Shown here in pieces: positions 33,402-43,316 of a stretch of 64,000 bases of DNA. The notes under the pieces are model-generated. The model was not told where the DNA came from. It worked only from the letters and a program-made list of their open reading frames with translations, and made no database searches. How positions within the stretch are numbered: position 1 is the stretch's first letter; each line of letters starts with the position of its first letter. The position numbers were made by a program, and so were the translations under genes. The stretch comes from Gelidibacter sp035515035 (lineage in GTDB: Bacteria > Bacteroidota > Bacteroidia > Flavobacteriales > Flavobacteriaceae), in assembly GCF_035515035.1 (NCBI RefSeq), contig NZ_DATJCA010000068.1:34248-98247 (forward strand), written 5' to 3'.

Positions 33402-36305
33402 ATGAAAACATTTATGAATAGCTTAATGTTATTGGTATTTTTAATGCCCTCAGTCATGTGGTCTCAAACCACTGTTTCTGGGACCGTAACAGATGAAGCT
33501 TACGCATTACCCCTACCGGGCGTAAATATTGTAATTAAAGGAACTACCACAGGAACAACTACAGATTTTGATGGTAACTTCAGCATCAGCGTAAATAACG
33601 GCGATGTCGTTGTGTTTTCTTATGTTGGTTATGCCGCTCAGGAACTCATCTATACAGGACAACAACGTTTGAACGTGGTACTTAAAGAAGATACCGCGCA
33701 ATTGGACGAAATTGTTTTGATTGGATATGGCTCAACAACTAAGCAAGACGCTACAGGTGCGGTTGAAAAAATAGGTGAAAAAGAATTTAATCAAGGAGCC
33801 ATTGTATCTCCTGAACAATTATTGGCAGGAAAATCTGCCGGGGTACGTATTACCTCTGGAGGTGGAGATCCAGGTGGTGGCTCGGAAATCAGAATTAGAG
33901 GTGGTGCATCGCTATCCGCTAACAATTCACCGCTAATTGTTGTAGATGGTTTGCCATTGGACCAAGGTGGTGTGCAAGGGGTAAGAAATCAATTGAACGC
34001 CATCAATCCAAATGACATTGAGGATTTTGTCATCCTTAAAGATGCTTCAGCAACCGCAATTTATGGTTCGAGGGCATCCAACGGTGTGATTTTGATCACC
34101 ACCAAGAAAGGAAAAACCAATTCGCCATTTAAAGTAGAATACGACCTGAAAGCGTCCGTAGCTACAGTCAACGATTATGTAGACGTCCTTTCGGCAGATC
34201 AAGTTAGAGCAATTGCCCTCACGGATTCCAATTACAATGCTAGTTTATTAGGAAATGCCAACACCGACTGGCAGAAACATATTTATCAAACTGCCGTTGG
34301 AGCGATTCATAATATTACCATTTCTGAAGGTTATGACACCTTTAACTTTCGCGCCAATATCAACCATACCTCACAGCAAGGGGTTTTAACTGGCGATTTA
34401 TACGAACGAAATTCCATCAACCTTTCTGCTGTCAAACGTCTTTTAAACAACAATTTAAAACTGACCTTAACCACAAAAGGTATTTTAGATGACAACAAAT
34501 ACGCCGACAAAGGTGCGATTGGTGCAGCGGTAGGATTTGATCCAACCCAGGCGGTATACAATCCAGATGGATCATACTTTCAGCATGTGGGCCAAAACTT
34601 GGCTTTTACCAACCCTGTTTTCACATTGGCCAACAATAATAACAGAGCTCGTAACCAACGAAATATCACGAATTTCAATATCGATTATAACCTCCCGTTT
34701 TTGGAAGGTTTAAAATTCAATTTGAATGCGGGTCTTGATTATTCTGAACTTTCAGGTAAACAATACAGTCCTGCCAGTCCTAATAAACCGGGAAGCATTA
34801 ATTACGAGAATTTTTACGAAGGCCTCAACAGAAACTCGTTGTTGGATTTCTATTTCAATTACAAAACAACCTTAGAATCCATTAATACAAATATGGATTT
34901 AACTGCAGGACATTCATATCAGGAGTTTTACATCAAATCTGATCGTAGTGAAACAGAATCTTCTGGAAGTTTTGTTGAACGTCCAACCATAATCAATAGA
35001 AATGCATTGGAGTCTTATTTTGCACGTGCAAGTTTTGACTTTGACAACAAATATCTTTTGTCTTTGTCTTTAAGACGTGATGGATCTTCACGATTTGGAG
35101 CAGATAATCGATGGAGTAATTTCCCTGGTGTTTCTATAGGATGGAAAATGACCAATGAAGAATTTTTAAAAAACTCGTTGTTCTCAAATCTAAAATTGAG
35201 AGCCGGTTGGGGTAAAACCGGTCAACAAGAGATTGGTCAAAATTATGGCTACTTAGGTATTTATAGCCCAGGTAGATCAGACGCCAGTGTTCAATTTGGA
35301 TACGTCAATGGAGTTCCACAATTTATAAATACGTTACGCCCTGAGGAGTTTGATGAAAACCTTAAATGGGAAGAAACGTCGCAATACAACGTTGCTTTAG
35401 ATTTTGGGTTCTTTAATGAGCGTTTAACAGGAACTGTTGATGCGTATTATAGAGAAACTACAGATTTGTTGGCGACCATTCCAACAGCTGCAGGTTCAAA
35501 CCTTTCAGATTTGTTAACCACCAACGTCGGATCGGTTTTGAGTAAAGGTATTGAGATCAGTTTAAACGGTGCTTTGGCAAGATCAACAGATTTTAATTGG
35601 GACATGGGCTTTAACGTCACTTTCCAAGAAAATAAAATTACGAAATTGAGCCTAGGTGAAGATCCAAACTTCTTCATCGCCCAAGGTGGTATTAGCGGTG
35701 GCACAGGTAATAATATTCAGTTGTGGAAAGAAGGTTTAGATCCGTCTACTTTTTATGTATTTAGACAGGTTTATGATACCGCGGGAAAACCTATAGAAGG
35801 TGCTTATGTTGATGTAAACGGCGACAACCAAATTACCGAAGCCGATAAACAAGCTTATAAAAAAGCATCTCCTGATGCCTACATGGGATTCACCAACACT
35901 TTAAATTACAAGAATTTAGATTTTAGTTTTACGTTCAGAGGAAGTTTTGGGAATTATATGTATGATAACGTCGCTTCAGACAGAGGAAATATAACCACCA
36001 TCAATGATGCACCGGGCCAATATTATGTGAACGGCCATACAAGTGTGTTCGATACAAATTTCAACAACCAAAATCTCTTTTCTGATTATTATATCAGCCG
36101 AGCGGATTTCGTGAAATTGGACAACGTGTCCTTAGGCTATTTAATTCCTGGTGAAAAAGTGGACTTGAGAATGTCATTAACCGCAACCAACTTAGTGACG
36201 CTAACGAAATTCAACGGTTTAGATCCTGAAATTTCTAATGGTATAGATAATAATTTCTATCCGAGACCACAGACTTTTGTATTGGGACTAAATTTTACAT
36301 TTTAA
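33402..36305 (+). CDS. SusC-like TonB-dependent receptor (alpha-glucan)
   Basis: A 967-residue outer-membrane receptor. Signal peptide ends near VMWSQ (residue 22). A carboxypeptidase-regulatory-like domain (about 24-100, VSGTVTDEAYALPLPGVNIVIKG) is followed by the TonB-box region LDEIVLIGYGS, the plug with GVRITSGGGDPGGGSEIRIRG, and a 22-strand type barrel ending in Phe (LNFTF). It imports oligosaccharides captured by the SusD partner. The susD gene begins 4 bases after its stop. First gene of the plus-strand arm, divergent from the LacI gene. Confidence 0.96.
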   Translation: MKTFMNSLMLLVFLMPSVMWSQTTVSGTVTDEAYALPLPGVNIVIKGTTTGTTTDFDGNFSISVNNGDVVVFSYVGYAAQELIYTGQQRLNVVLKEDTAQLDEIVLIGYGSTTKQDATGAVEKIGEKEFNQGAIVSPEQLLAGKSAGVRITSGGGDPGGGSEIRIRGGASLSANNSPLIVVDGLPLDQGGVQGVRNQLNAINPNDIEDFVILKDASATAIYGSRASNGVILITTKKGKTNSPFKVEYDLKASVATVNDYVDVLSADQVRAIALTDSNYNASLLGNANTDWQKHIYQTAVGAIHNITISEGYDTFNFRANINHTSQQGVLTGDLYERNSINLSAVKRLLNNNLKLTLTTKGILDDNKYADKGAIGAAVGFDPTQAVYNPDGSYFQHVGQNLAFTNPVFTLANNNNRARNQRNITNFNIDYNLPFLEGLKFNLNAGLDYSELSGKQYSPASPNKPGSINYENFYEGLNRNSLLDFYFNYKTTLESINTNMDLTAGHSYQEFYIKSDRSETESSGSFVERPTIINRNALESYFARASFDFDNKYLLSLSLRRDGSSRFGADNRWSNFPGVSIGWKMTNEEFLKNSLFSNLKLRAGWGKTGQQEIGQNYGYLGIYSPGRSDASVQFGYVNGVPQFINTLRPEEFDENLKWEETSQYNVALDFGFFNERLTGTVDAYYRETTDLLATIPTAAGSNLSDLLTTNVGSVLSKGIEISLNGALARSTDFNWDMGFNVTFQENKITKLSLGEDPNFFIAQGGISGGTGNNIQLWKEGLDPSTFYVFRQVYDTAGKPIEGAYVDVNGDNQITEADKQAYKKASPDAYMGFTNTLNYKNLDFSFTFRGSFGNYMYDNVASDRGNITTINDAPGQYYVNGHTSVFDTNFNNQNLFSDYYISRADFVKLDNVSLGYLIPGEKVDLRMSLTATNLVTLTKFNGLDPEISNGIDNNFYPRPQTFVLGLNFTF

Positions 36306-36309
36306 TATC

Positions 36310-37932
36310 ATGAATAATATTAAACACAATGTTATGTTAAGAACACTTAAAAATATCTTTCTTGCCTTTACAATCGTGCTTTTCGCACAATCCTGTGAGA
36401 GCAATTTAGATTTACAACCTGAAGACAATCGTCTTACGGCGGAAGCAGCCTTTGAAGAACCTGGCGCCTATAAATCTTTTCTAGCTAAATTATATGCGGG
36501 CATCTCTGTCAGCGGCCAGGAAGGACCAGCTGGAAACCCAGATTTAACTGGATTGGATGAAGGATTTTCCAACTATTTACGTTTGTATTGGTCCATGCAG
36601 GAACTCACTACGGATGAGGCCATCGTTGGATGGAATGATGGTACCATTAAAGACTTACATGCGCAAACCTGGACGTCTGGTAATGAATTTATCCGTACCA
36701 TGTACAGCAGAATATTTTATCAAGTGGCATTGACCAATGAGTTTTTACGTCAAACTGCCGATGCTAAATTAGATGCCCGTGGAGTGGACGCCAGCTTACG
36801 CTCAGACATCCAAAACTATCGCGCTGAAGCTCGTTTTATGCGTGCATTAACTTATTGGCATGCTCTGGATTTATTTGGAAACGTCCCATTTGTTACAGAA
36901 GAAGACCCAATTGGCGCCTTTCTACCAGAACAAATTAAGCGTGCAGACCTTTTTAACTTTATCGAATCAGAATTGCTCGCCATCGAAAACGAGATTGTCG
37001 CCGCAAGACAAAACGAATATGGAAGAGCGGACCAAGCTGCAGTTTGGATGTTGCTTTCCAAAATTTACTTAAATGCCGAAGTGTACACAGGTACACCTCG
37101 CTATACTGAGGTCATAACTTATACGACTAAGGTAATCGGGGCAGGATACACCATCTCAACAAATCCTTATTTCCATCTGTTTTTAGCAGATAATGACAGT
37201 AACGGCTCACAATCAGAAGTAATTTTTCCAATCACTTTTGATGGATTACATACCCAATCCTTTGGAGGAATGACCTTCTTGATCCATGCAGCAGTAGGCG
37301 GTAGTATGAAACCTGCTGATTATGGAATTAACGGCGGATGGGCAGGTTTAAGAACCACCTCTGCATTGGTAGAACAATTTCCCGGAGAAGCTAACTCTCC
37401 AGACGGTAGAGCCTTGTTTTACACCGATGGTCAAACAAAAGAGATCAATAACACCTCAACATTTACTCAAGGATTTGCAGTAGAAAAGTTTAGAAACGTA
37501 AAAGTAAATGGCGAAGCTGGATCAGATCCAACGGGAGATATTCCTGATACGGATTTCCCAATGTTTAGATTGGCTGATGCCTATCTTATGTATGCGGAAG
37601 CATTTGTTAGAGGTGGTGGTGGGAGTGCCGCAGATGCAGTAACTTATATCAACCAATTGAGAACAAGAGCCTATGGCAATAACATGGGCCATATAAATCA
37701 AGCCGACTTGACGCTCAATTTTATTTTGTCTGAGCGCTCAAGAGAATTATTCTGGGAAGCACACAGAAGAACGGATTTGATCAGATTTGGTCAATTTTCT
37801 GATCAAGGCATCTGGCCTTGGAAAAGAAATGTGCCTCAAGGTGCAACCACAGAAGCTTTTAGAGACCTCATGCCTTTGCCTGCAACAGATTTAGGTATCA
37901 ACACCAACTTAGAACAAAACCAAGGATATTAA
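36310..37932 (+). CDS. SusD-like glycan-binding lipoprotein
   Basis: A 540-residue SusD/RagB lipoprotein. The lipobox is FAQSC (Cys at residue 29 from the first ATG); an internal ATG at 36334 gives a shorter signal and is an equally good start. The TPR-like block AEARFMRALTYWHALDLFGNVPF and the C-terminal LSERSRELFWEAHRRTDLIRFG are family signatures. It sits on the cell surface as the lid of the SusC barrel and binds alpha-glucan chains. Immediately preceded by susC and followed 12 bases later by the SusE-like gene. Confidence 0.95.
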   Translation: MNNIKHNVMLRTLKNIFLAFTIVLFAQSCESNLDLQPEDNRLTAEAAFEEPGAYKSFLAKLYAGISVSGQEGPAGNPDLTGLDEGFSNYLRLYWSMQELTTDEAIVGWNDGTIKDLHAQTWTSGNEFIRTMYSRIFYQVALTNEFLRQTADAKLDARGVDASLRSDIQNYRAEARFMRALTYWHALDLFGNVPFVTEEDPIGAFLPEQIKRADLFNFIESELLAIENEIVAARQNEYGRADQAAVWMLLSKIYLNAEVYTGTPRYTEVITYTTKVIGAGYTISTNPYFHLFLADNDSNGSQSEVIFPITFDGLHTQSFGGMTFLIHAAVGGSMKPADYGINGGWAGLRTTSALVEQFPGEANSPDGRALFYTDGQTKEINNTSTFTQGFAVEKFRNVKVNGEAGSDPTGDIPDTDFPMFRLADAYLMYAEAFVRGGGGSAADAVTYINQLRTRAYGNNMGHINQADLTLNFILSERSRELFWEAHRRTDLIRFGQFSDQGIWPWKRNVPQGATTEAFRDLMPLPATDLGINTNLEQNQGY

Positions 37933-37944
37933 AAAAACAAACAC

Positions 37945-39294
37945 ATGAAAAATTTTAAAATATTTAGCTTATTTATTTTAGCCATGATTGGGCTAAATTC
38001 TTGTGAAACTGATGACGATGTCATTTTCATAGCTCAAGAACCAGGTGAATTTGTTTTAACAAATACCATCTTGCCAGAATATATTTTGACATCTACTACG
38101 GGAAGTAATCTTGGTGAACGTTTTACATGGAACAGCGCCGATTTTGGGGTTCCAACCAACGTGTCCTATGATTTACAACGTTCCATTAAAGGTGATTTCA
38201 GTGATGCGGTATTGGTAGGTACAACCTCAGGTAATGAAATTGCAATGACCATTGGCCAAATGATGGCTGCAGCTACTGAAGCTGGTTTGGATTCTAATCC
38301 TGCAACACCAGAACCAAACACGGGCTCTTTTGCAGTTAGAGTACGGGCTTACGTTGGAAGTGGTGGCAGTAATACAGAAATATTCTCTGACACCAAAACC
38401 ATTTCCGTAGTCCTTCAAGAAGCTACGACTGGTGGCAGTGGGATTACTGAATCAACATGGGGCATTGTTGGTTCCGGTTATAATAACTGGGCTGAAGGTG
38501 GCATACCAGATGGTAAATTCTATACCACGTCAACTACGGGGGTGTTTGTTTCTTACGTATCCTTAATAACTGGCGAAATCAAATTCCGCGAAAACAATGA
38601 TTGGGGAAATAATTTAGGAGATGATGGCGCAGACGGTAAACTTGAACAAGGTGGAGCGAATATCGCAGTTACAGAAGGTCATTATAAAATCACCTTAAAT
38701 GTTAACGACAGTACTTACAACATTGAGCCATTTACCTGGGGTGTAGTAGGTTCTGGATACAACAATTGGGGAGAGGACGGTCCTGATGCCAAGTTTTATT
38801 ATGATTACTTGACCGATACTTTTAAAGTAGGAGTGAGATTGATTGATGGTAAAATTAAATTCAGACAAAACAATCAATGGACGATTGATTTTGGAGACAA
38901 TGGCGGAGATGGTACTTTAGACCAAGGCGGAGATGATATAGAAGTGACAGCCGGACATTACACCATAACTTTAGATTTCAATTCCAATATCTATACCATT
39001 GAAGAGGATGAAATATGGGGAATTGTCGGTTCCGCTTATAACAATTGGGGGGAAGATGGTCCTGATTTTGCCTTAACTGAGGTGCATCCAAATGTTTGGA
39101 TCGGTGATATTGTAACCTTGATAGATGGTAAATTTAAATTCCGAACCAATAATGCTTGGGGCACAGACTTTGGTGACAACGGAGCTGATGGCACTTTGGA
39201 TGCGGGAGGTGACGATATTGAAATCGAAGCAGGAAAATATCGCGTCAGAATGGATCTTACTGACAACACGTACAAGCTTTACAAAATAGAATAA
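37945..39294 (+). CDS. SusE/SusF-like surface lipoprotein, three tandem modules
   Basis: A 449-residue lipoprotein, signal MKNFKIFSLFILAMIGLNSC (Cys20). Residues 35-158 are the SusE N-terminal domain. Three tandem modules follow at about 172-260, 265-352 and 358-446, each with WG(I/V)VGS-YNNWGEDGPD near the start, a KFR-NN-W block, GDDG/GDNG-DG-L--GG and a YKI/YTI strand at the end. They correspond to the starch-binding modules of SusE/SusF in position and size. Expected on the outer face of the outer membrane, holding alpha-glucan for the SusC/D pair. A terminator follows. Confidence 0.88.
   Translation: MKNFKIFSLFILAMIGLNSCETDDDVIFIAQEPGEFVLTNTILPEYILTSTTGSNLGERFTWNSADFGVPTNVSYDLQRSIKGDFSDAVLVGTTSGNEIAMTIGQMMAAATEAGLDSNPATPEPNTGSFAVRVRAYVGSGGSNTEIFSDTKTISVVLQEATTGGSGITESTWGIVGSGYNNWAEGGIPDGKFYTTSTTGVFVSYVSLITGEIKFRENNDWGNNLGDDGADGKLEQGGANIAVTEGHYKITLNVNDSTYNIEPFTWGVVGSGYNNWGEDGPDAKFYYDYLTDTFKVGVRLIDGKIKFRQNNQWTIDFGDNGGDGTLDQGGDDIEVTAGHYTITLDFNSNIYTIEEDEIWGIVGSAYNNWGEDGPDFALTEVHPNVWIGDIVTLIDGKFKFRTNNAWGTDFGDNGADGTLDAGGDDIEIEAGKYRVRMDLTDNTYKLYKIE
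38458..39282 (+). repeat. Three tandem coding repeats of about 270 bases
   Basis: Repeats at 38458-38724, 38737-39000 and 39016-39282 encode the three homologous modules of the SusE/SusF-like lipoprotein. The shared start encodes WG-VGSGYNNW and the middle KFRQNN/KFRTNN. Modules 2 and 3 are closer to each other than to module 1, which suggests stepwise duplication. Confidence 0.8.
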
Positions 39295-39306
39295 TCTTTG
39301 AAAGTA

Positions 39307-39337
39307 AAAAGGCTGTTAGAAATGACAGCCTTTTTTT
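39307..39337 (+). terminator. Rho-independent terminator after the susCDE genes
   Basis: Perfect arms AAAAGGCTGT (39307-39316) and ACAGCCTTTT (39325-39334) with loop TAGAAATG, followed by a T run to 39337. It lies 12 bases after the SusE-like stop and 21 bases before the T9SS amylase gene, so that gene may be read by partial read-through or from its own promoter. Confidence 0.88.
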
Positions 39338-39357
39338 AATTTAAATGGAAATAAAAT

Positions 39358-42219
39358 ATGAAATATCTCTACCTTAAATTACTTTTTTTAATCCCACTAT
39401 TCACGTTCGCGCAACAACAGAACGTCACTTATAGTATAGCTCCTTCGCCTTTTGAAGAAAACCAGAGCATCACATTGACCTTTAACGGCAACAGCATCAA
39501 CGAAGCCGCATGGGGAGTGACTACCAACTCCCTTTATTTATGGTCGTGGTCTTATGACCTCAACCTCAGTAATGAGCAAAACAGTCCAACAAATGGCGCT
39601 TGGGAAGCATCAATTGAGGCCAATAAGTTGACTTATAATGGCGGAAATGACACCTACAGCATCACTTTTACGCCCAACACCTTCTATAACCGAACAGGAA
39701 TAGGGCGTATTGGATTTTTATTAAAAGCAAAAGATGGTTCTGGAGACAAGAAATCCCAGGACATTTTAGTTGATGTAGGAACTTTCCGAGTGGTGTTAAA
39801 CCAACCAGCAGATGGTTCTACCACTATTATTAATTCTGGAGAAAGTCTCAGCATCTCCGCAGAAAACACCGGCGGAAATGCGTCGTATGTATTAAAGGAA
39901 GCTGGAAACCCAACACCTATCAATACACAAACAAATATCTCCAATTATTCTTTTACACAAGCCAATATTACACGAAATACCACTTTTCAATTGGAGGTTA
40001 CCTTGGGTGGAAACACCATTGTTAAAAGTTTTTCAGTGTTGGTAGATCCTGGATCAAGCGTAGCAATTATGCCAACCACCTATCAAGATGGAATCACCTA
40101 TTTAAGTCCTACAGAGGCGGTATTGGTTCTTTATGCTTCAGGTAAGGATTTTGTGTACGTTGCCGGAAGTTTTAATGACTGGCAGCCAGATGCCACTTAT
40201 GCCATGAAGAAAGATCCAACACGCAACAATAAGTTTTGGATCAGATTGACAGGATTGACGCCAGGAAAAGTAGAGACCTACCAATATTGGGTGGTGGATC
40301 ATACGCCCGTTGCTAATTCTCCAAAAATAGTAAAAACAGCCGATCCTTATTCAACCTTGGTGTTATCACCGTTTGATGACCCCAATATTCCTGCATCCAC
40401 TTACCCTAACCTTCCCGCTTATCCTGCCGGACAAGAGCGTGAAGTGACCGTGTTACAAACCGGTCAAACGCCCTACAACTGGCAAGTCACCAATTTCACC
40501 AAACCTCAAAAAGATGATTTGGTGGTGTATGAAGTCTTGGTCAGGGATTTTGGCTCCAACCGAAATTTTCAGGATTTGATTGATAGGATGGATTATTTTA
40601 AAAATCTGAATATCAATGCCATTGAACTTTTACCCGTGATGGAATTTGAAGGCAATGAGAGCTGGGGCTACAATACGGCTTTCCATATGGCTTTGGACAA
40701 GTTTTATGGCACTGAAAATAAGTTTAAGGAGTTTATTGATGTCTGTCATCAAAATGGGATCGCCGTTATCTTAGATGTGGCACTCAACCACGCTTTTGGG
40801 AGAAATCCGATGGTCCGCATGTGGATGAATGATCCTGATGGCGATGGTTGGGGAAGTCCAAGCAATGAGAACCCGTATTTTAACACGACACCAAGACACG
40901 CTTACAACGTAGGTTCAGATTTTGATCATTCTAATCCAAGAACAAAAGAGTACGTAAAAAGAGTTGTAAAACATTGGATTGAAGAATTTAAGATTGACGG
41001 GTTCCGATGGGATTTGACCAAAGGCTTTACTCAAAACTGTACTGAAAATAACGAAGGCTGCACCAATGCCTATCAAGCTGATCGGGTGGCAATTTTAAAA
41101 GACTATGCCGATTATTCCTGGTCCCTGGATCCAACCCATTACGTTATTTTTGAACATTTAGGTTCAGAAAACGAAGAAAAGGAATGGGCCAATTACAAGT
41201 ACAATGAAGGTAAAGGCGTGATGATGTGGGGGAATATGAATTATGCTTATAATGAATTGACCATGGGATATACCGCAGATATTAGTGGAATTGGACACAA
41301 ATCGAGACCCTCGTTTCAAGGACCACGTGTTATAGGGTATGCCGAAAGTCATGATGAAGAGCGTTTGATGTACAAGAATTTGATGTACGGGAACAGCACC
41401 AACAGTTCTCATAATGTTAAAGATTTAAACACTGCACTGTCAAGAATGTCGGCGTTGGGTGCCGTGACCTTAACCGTCCCAGGTCCGAAAATGATTTGGC
41501 ATTTTGGCGAATTGGGCATGGAAAACTCTATTTTTACTTGTAATAACGGTTCCGTTAATGTTCCTGGAGGTCCGGACGGCGATTGTAAACTGGACACTAA
41601 ACCACAGCCCCAATGGACACAAAATTGGACTGGTGACACTAATAGAAATAAAATCTATAATGATTGGGCGCGTCTGATTGCATTAAAAACCAATGAACCC
41701 GTATTTAAAGGCGATTATACGATGACTTCCAATAACCTGACGCCATCCATAGAACTATTTGACAACAATTTATCTGATGGTGCACTTAACAAGGTTATTG
41801 TTTTGGCAAATTTTGATGTGACTGCAAAGACGATGAATACTGCCATCCCGACGGGCCAAACCTGGTATGATTTGATGGATGCCACCGGTAGCACTACTTA
41901 TAATAGTGAAACCGTAAACATTGCTGCAGGTCAGTTTAGAATTTTTGGAAATAAAGCATCAACATTGAGTATGGAGAATTTTGAAAATGTTTCAGATTTT
42001 GCCATTTTTCCAAATCCTGTCAACAACACTTTTAAAGTGAATAAAGAAGTAAGGCTGCTGGATATTTATGATTTGACCGGCAAACGCATCAAATCATTTA
42101 AAGGCGACTTTACACCAACGGATAGTTTCGATGTTTCCGATTTGAACCAAAGTATTTATCTAATCAAAATAGAGAACAAGAATGGACACGTGTTAACTAC
42201 AAAGTTAATTAAGATGTAA
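39358..42219 (+). CDS. Secreted GH13 amylase with T9SS sorting domain
   Basis: A 953-residue multidomain protein. Signal peptide 1-18 (LFTFAQ); two beta-rich domains (about 22-140 and 142-230); a CBM48-like module (252-345) with DFVYVAGSFNDWQPD; GH13 catalytic domain (about 385-800) with nucleophile D552 (GFRWD), acid/base E599 (IFEHLG) and D666 (ESHDEE); and a C-terminal type A T9SS domain (881-953) that begins FAIFPNPVNN and ends TTKLIKM. It should be exported across the outer membrane and act first on alpha-glucan outside the cell. Branching-enzyme-like layout before the barrel makes pullulanase or branch-point activity possible. Confidence 0.94.
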   Translation: MKYLYLKLLFLIPLFTFAQQQNVTYSIAPSPFEENQSITLTFNGNSINEAAWGVTTNSLYLWSWSYDLNLSNEQNSPTNGAWEASIEANKLTYNGGNDTYSITFTPNTFYNRTGIGRIGFLLKAKDGSGDKKSQDILVDVGTFRVVLNQPADGSTTIINSGESLSISAENTGGNASYVLKEAGNPTPINTQTNISNYSFTQANITRNTTFQLEVTLGGNTIVKSFSVLVDPGSSVAIMPTTYQDGITYLSPTEAVLVLYASGKDFVYVAGSFNDWQPDATYAMKKDPTRNNKFWIRLTGLTPGKVETYQYWVVDHTPVANSPKIVKTADPYSTLVLSPFDDPNIPASTYPNLPAYPAGQEREVTVLQTGQTPYNWQVTNFTKPQKDDLVVYEVLVRDFGSNRNFQDLIDRMDYFKNLNINAIELLPVMEFEGNESWGYNTAFHMALDKFYGTENKFKEFIDVCHQNGIAVILDVALNHAFGRNPMVRMWMNDPDGDGWGSPSNENPYFNTTPRHAYNVGSDFDHSNPRTKEYVKRVVKHWIEEFKIDGFRWDLTKGFTQNCTENNEGCTNAYQADRVAILKDYADYSWSLDPTHYVIFEHLGSENEEKEWANYKYNEGKGVMMWGNMNYAYNELTMGYTADISGIGHKSRPSFQGPRVIGYAESHDEERLMYKNLMYGNSTNSSHNVKDLNTALSRMSALGAVTLTVPGPKMIWHFGELGMENSIFTCNNGSVNVPGGPDGDCKLDTKPQPQWTQNWTGDTNRNKIYNDWARLIALKTNEPVFKGDYTMTSNNLTPSIELFDNNLSDGALNKVIVLANFDVTAKTMNTAIPTGQTWYDLMDATGSTTYNSETVNIAAGQFRIFGNKASTLSMENFENVSDFAIFPNPVNNTFKVNKEVRLLDIYDLTGKRIKSFKGDFTPTDSFDVSDLNQSIYLIKIENKNGHVLTTKLIKM

Positions 42220-42240
42220 TCCAAGGAATCGCCGCTATTT

Positions 42241-42273
42241 AAAAAGAGCTTCTCGTAAACGGGAAGCTCTTTT
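42241..42273. terminator. Bidirectional terminator hairpin
   Basis: Arms AAAAAGAGCTTC (42241-42252) and GAAGCTCTTTT (42263-42273) with a T run on both strands. It serves the plus-strand amylase that ends at 42219 and the minus-strand DUF488 gene that ends at 42288. Confidence 0.88.
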
Positions 42274-42287
42274 TGTTTTATAGTTTC

Positions 42288-42638
42288 TTAAATATTTTCC
42301 AAAACCTCCTTAAGAACCACGGCTTGATTATATGTTTCATCCTTTGCACCATAAAGCAAAGTCACTGTTTGATCTTTCGCCTTTTGACCCAGATGTTTTA
42401 GGGCATCTACTTTATCTTTTAATTCTTTCTTGTATTTAAAAGAGAAATCGTCAAACTTATCAGGATCGTGATCAAACCATTTTCGCAATTCTGTAGACGG
42501 TGCCAAATCCTTGTTCCAGTCGTCCAAATCAGCATCTTCTTTAGACACTCCTCTAGGCCAAATCCGATCAATCAAGATCCGATACCCATCACTTTTTGAA
42601 GGCGCGTCATACACCCTTTTTATTTGGATTGGTTTCAT
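42288..42638 (-). CDS. DUF488 family protein (YeaO-like)
   Basis: A 116-residue small soluble protein of the DUF488/YeaO family. The signature KRVYDAPSKSDGYRILIDR and WPRGVSKED near the start, WNKDLAPSTELRKWFDHDP in the middle, and VTLLYGAKDE near the end are all present. The molecular role of the family is not established. It lies 6 bases after the flavin reductase gene and is probably co-transcribed with it. Confidence 0.9.
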   Translation of the reverse strand: MKPIQIKRVYDAPSKSDGYRILIDRIWPRGVSKEDADLDDWNKDLAPSTELRKWFDHDPDKFDDFSFKYKKELKDKVDALKHLGQKAKDQTVTLLYGAKDETYNQAVVLKEVLENI

Positions 42639-42644
42639 AGCAAA

Positions 42645-43316
42645 TTAAAATTCTTCCATTACGATCTGTTCCTTCTTCACATTCAAATTGGATAATTGCT
42701 TTTCAACCGCTTCCATCATAGGCGGCGGGCCACAGAGGTAAAAATGTTTATCATAAGCAAGTCCGCAGTTATTCAAGAATTTCTCAGTAATCTTTCCATG
42801 TTCAAAACCTTCAGCAGCATCCCTGGATAGAATATTGATAAAATTCTGACCTAACATCTCTTTAAATTCTTTTTCGAGAATGATATCTTCTTTTGTCTTA
42901 TTTGCAAAAATGAGCTTATTGTTGCCCAGTTTATTCTGTTCTTTGAGATTCCTTAAAATTGAAATAAAAGGTGTTACCCCCGCGCCGCCGGCAATAAATG
43001 TACCTTCACCTTTGTAGGCAATGGCACCAAAAACTTCATTAACAATCAAATGATCACCAGCTTTTAGAGATAGCAATTTGTTCGTAACCCCGTTACGGGA
43101 CGGATACGTTTTGATCATAAATTCGAGGTTCTCATCCTTTGGAAGCGATGTAAACGTAAAAGGGCGACCTTCATTTTCCCATCCCGACTCTTCCACAAAT
43201 ATTTCTGTTGCTTGCCCCGGTTCAAAGACCATTCCTTCAGGTTTTTCCACCACAATATGAAGTACATCATGGGTGGCATGGTCAATCGATTTTATAGTTA
43301 CTTCTTGATTTTCCAT
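42645..43316 (-). CDS. FAD-binding ferredoxin/flavodoxin reductase-like protein
   Basis: A 223-residue oxidoreductase of the ferredoxin-NADP reductase superfamily. FAD-binding motif RPFTFTSLP (about residues 56-64), phosphate-binding GAGVTPFISILRNL, and C-terminal LCGPPPMMEAVE are all present. There is no [2Fe-2S] domain, so it must pass electrons to a separate carrier. Cytoplasmic. The partner and physiological role are unknown; the adjacent DUF488 gene gives no strong clue. Confidence 0.9.
   Translation of the reverse strand: MENQEVTIKSIDHATHDVLHIVVEKPEGMVFEPGQATEIFVEESGWENEGRPFTFTSLPKDENLEFMIKTYPSRNGVTNKLLSLKAGDHLIVNEVFGAIAYKGEGTFIAGGAGVTPFISILRNLKEQNKLGNNKLIFANKTKEDIILEKEFKEMLGQNFINILSRDAAEGFEHGKITEKFLNNCGLAYDKHFYLCGPPPMMEAVEKQLSNLNVKKEQIVMEEF

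Noticed and set aside
38458..39282. CRISPR array or DNA satellite
   Set aside because: The period is protein-coding and in frame; it is three homologous protein modules.
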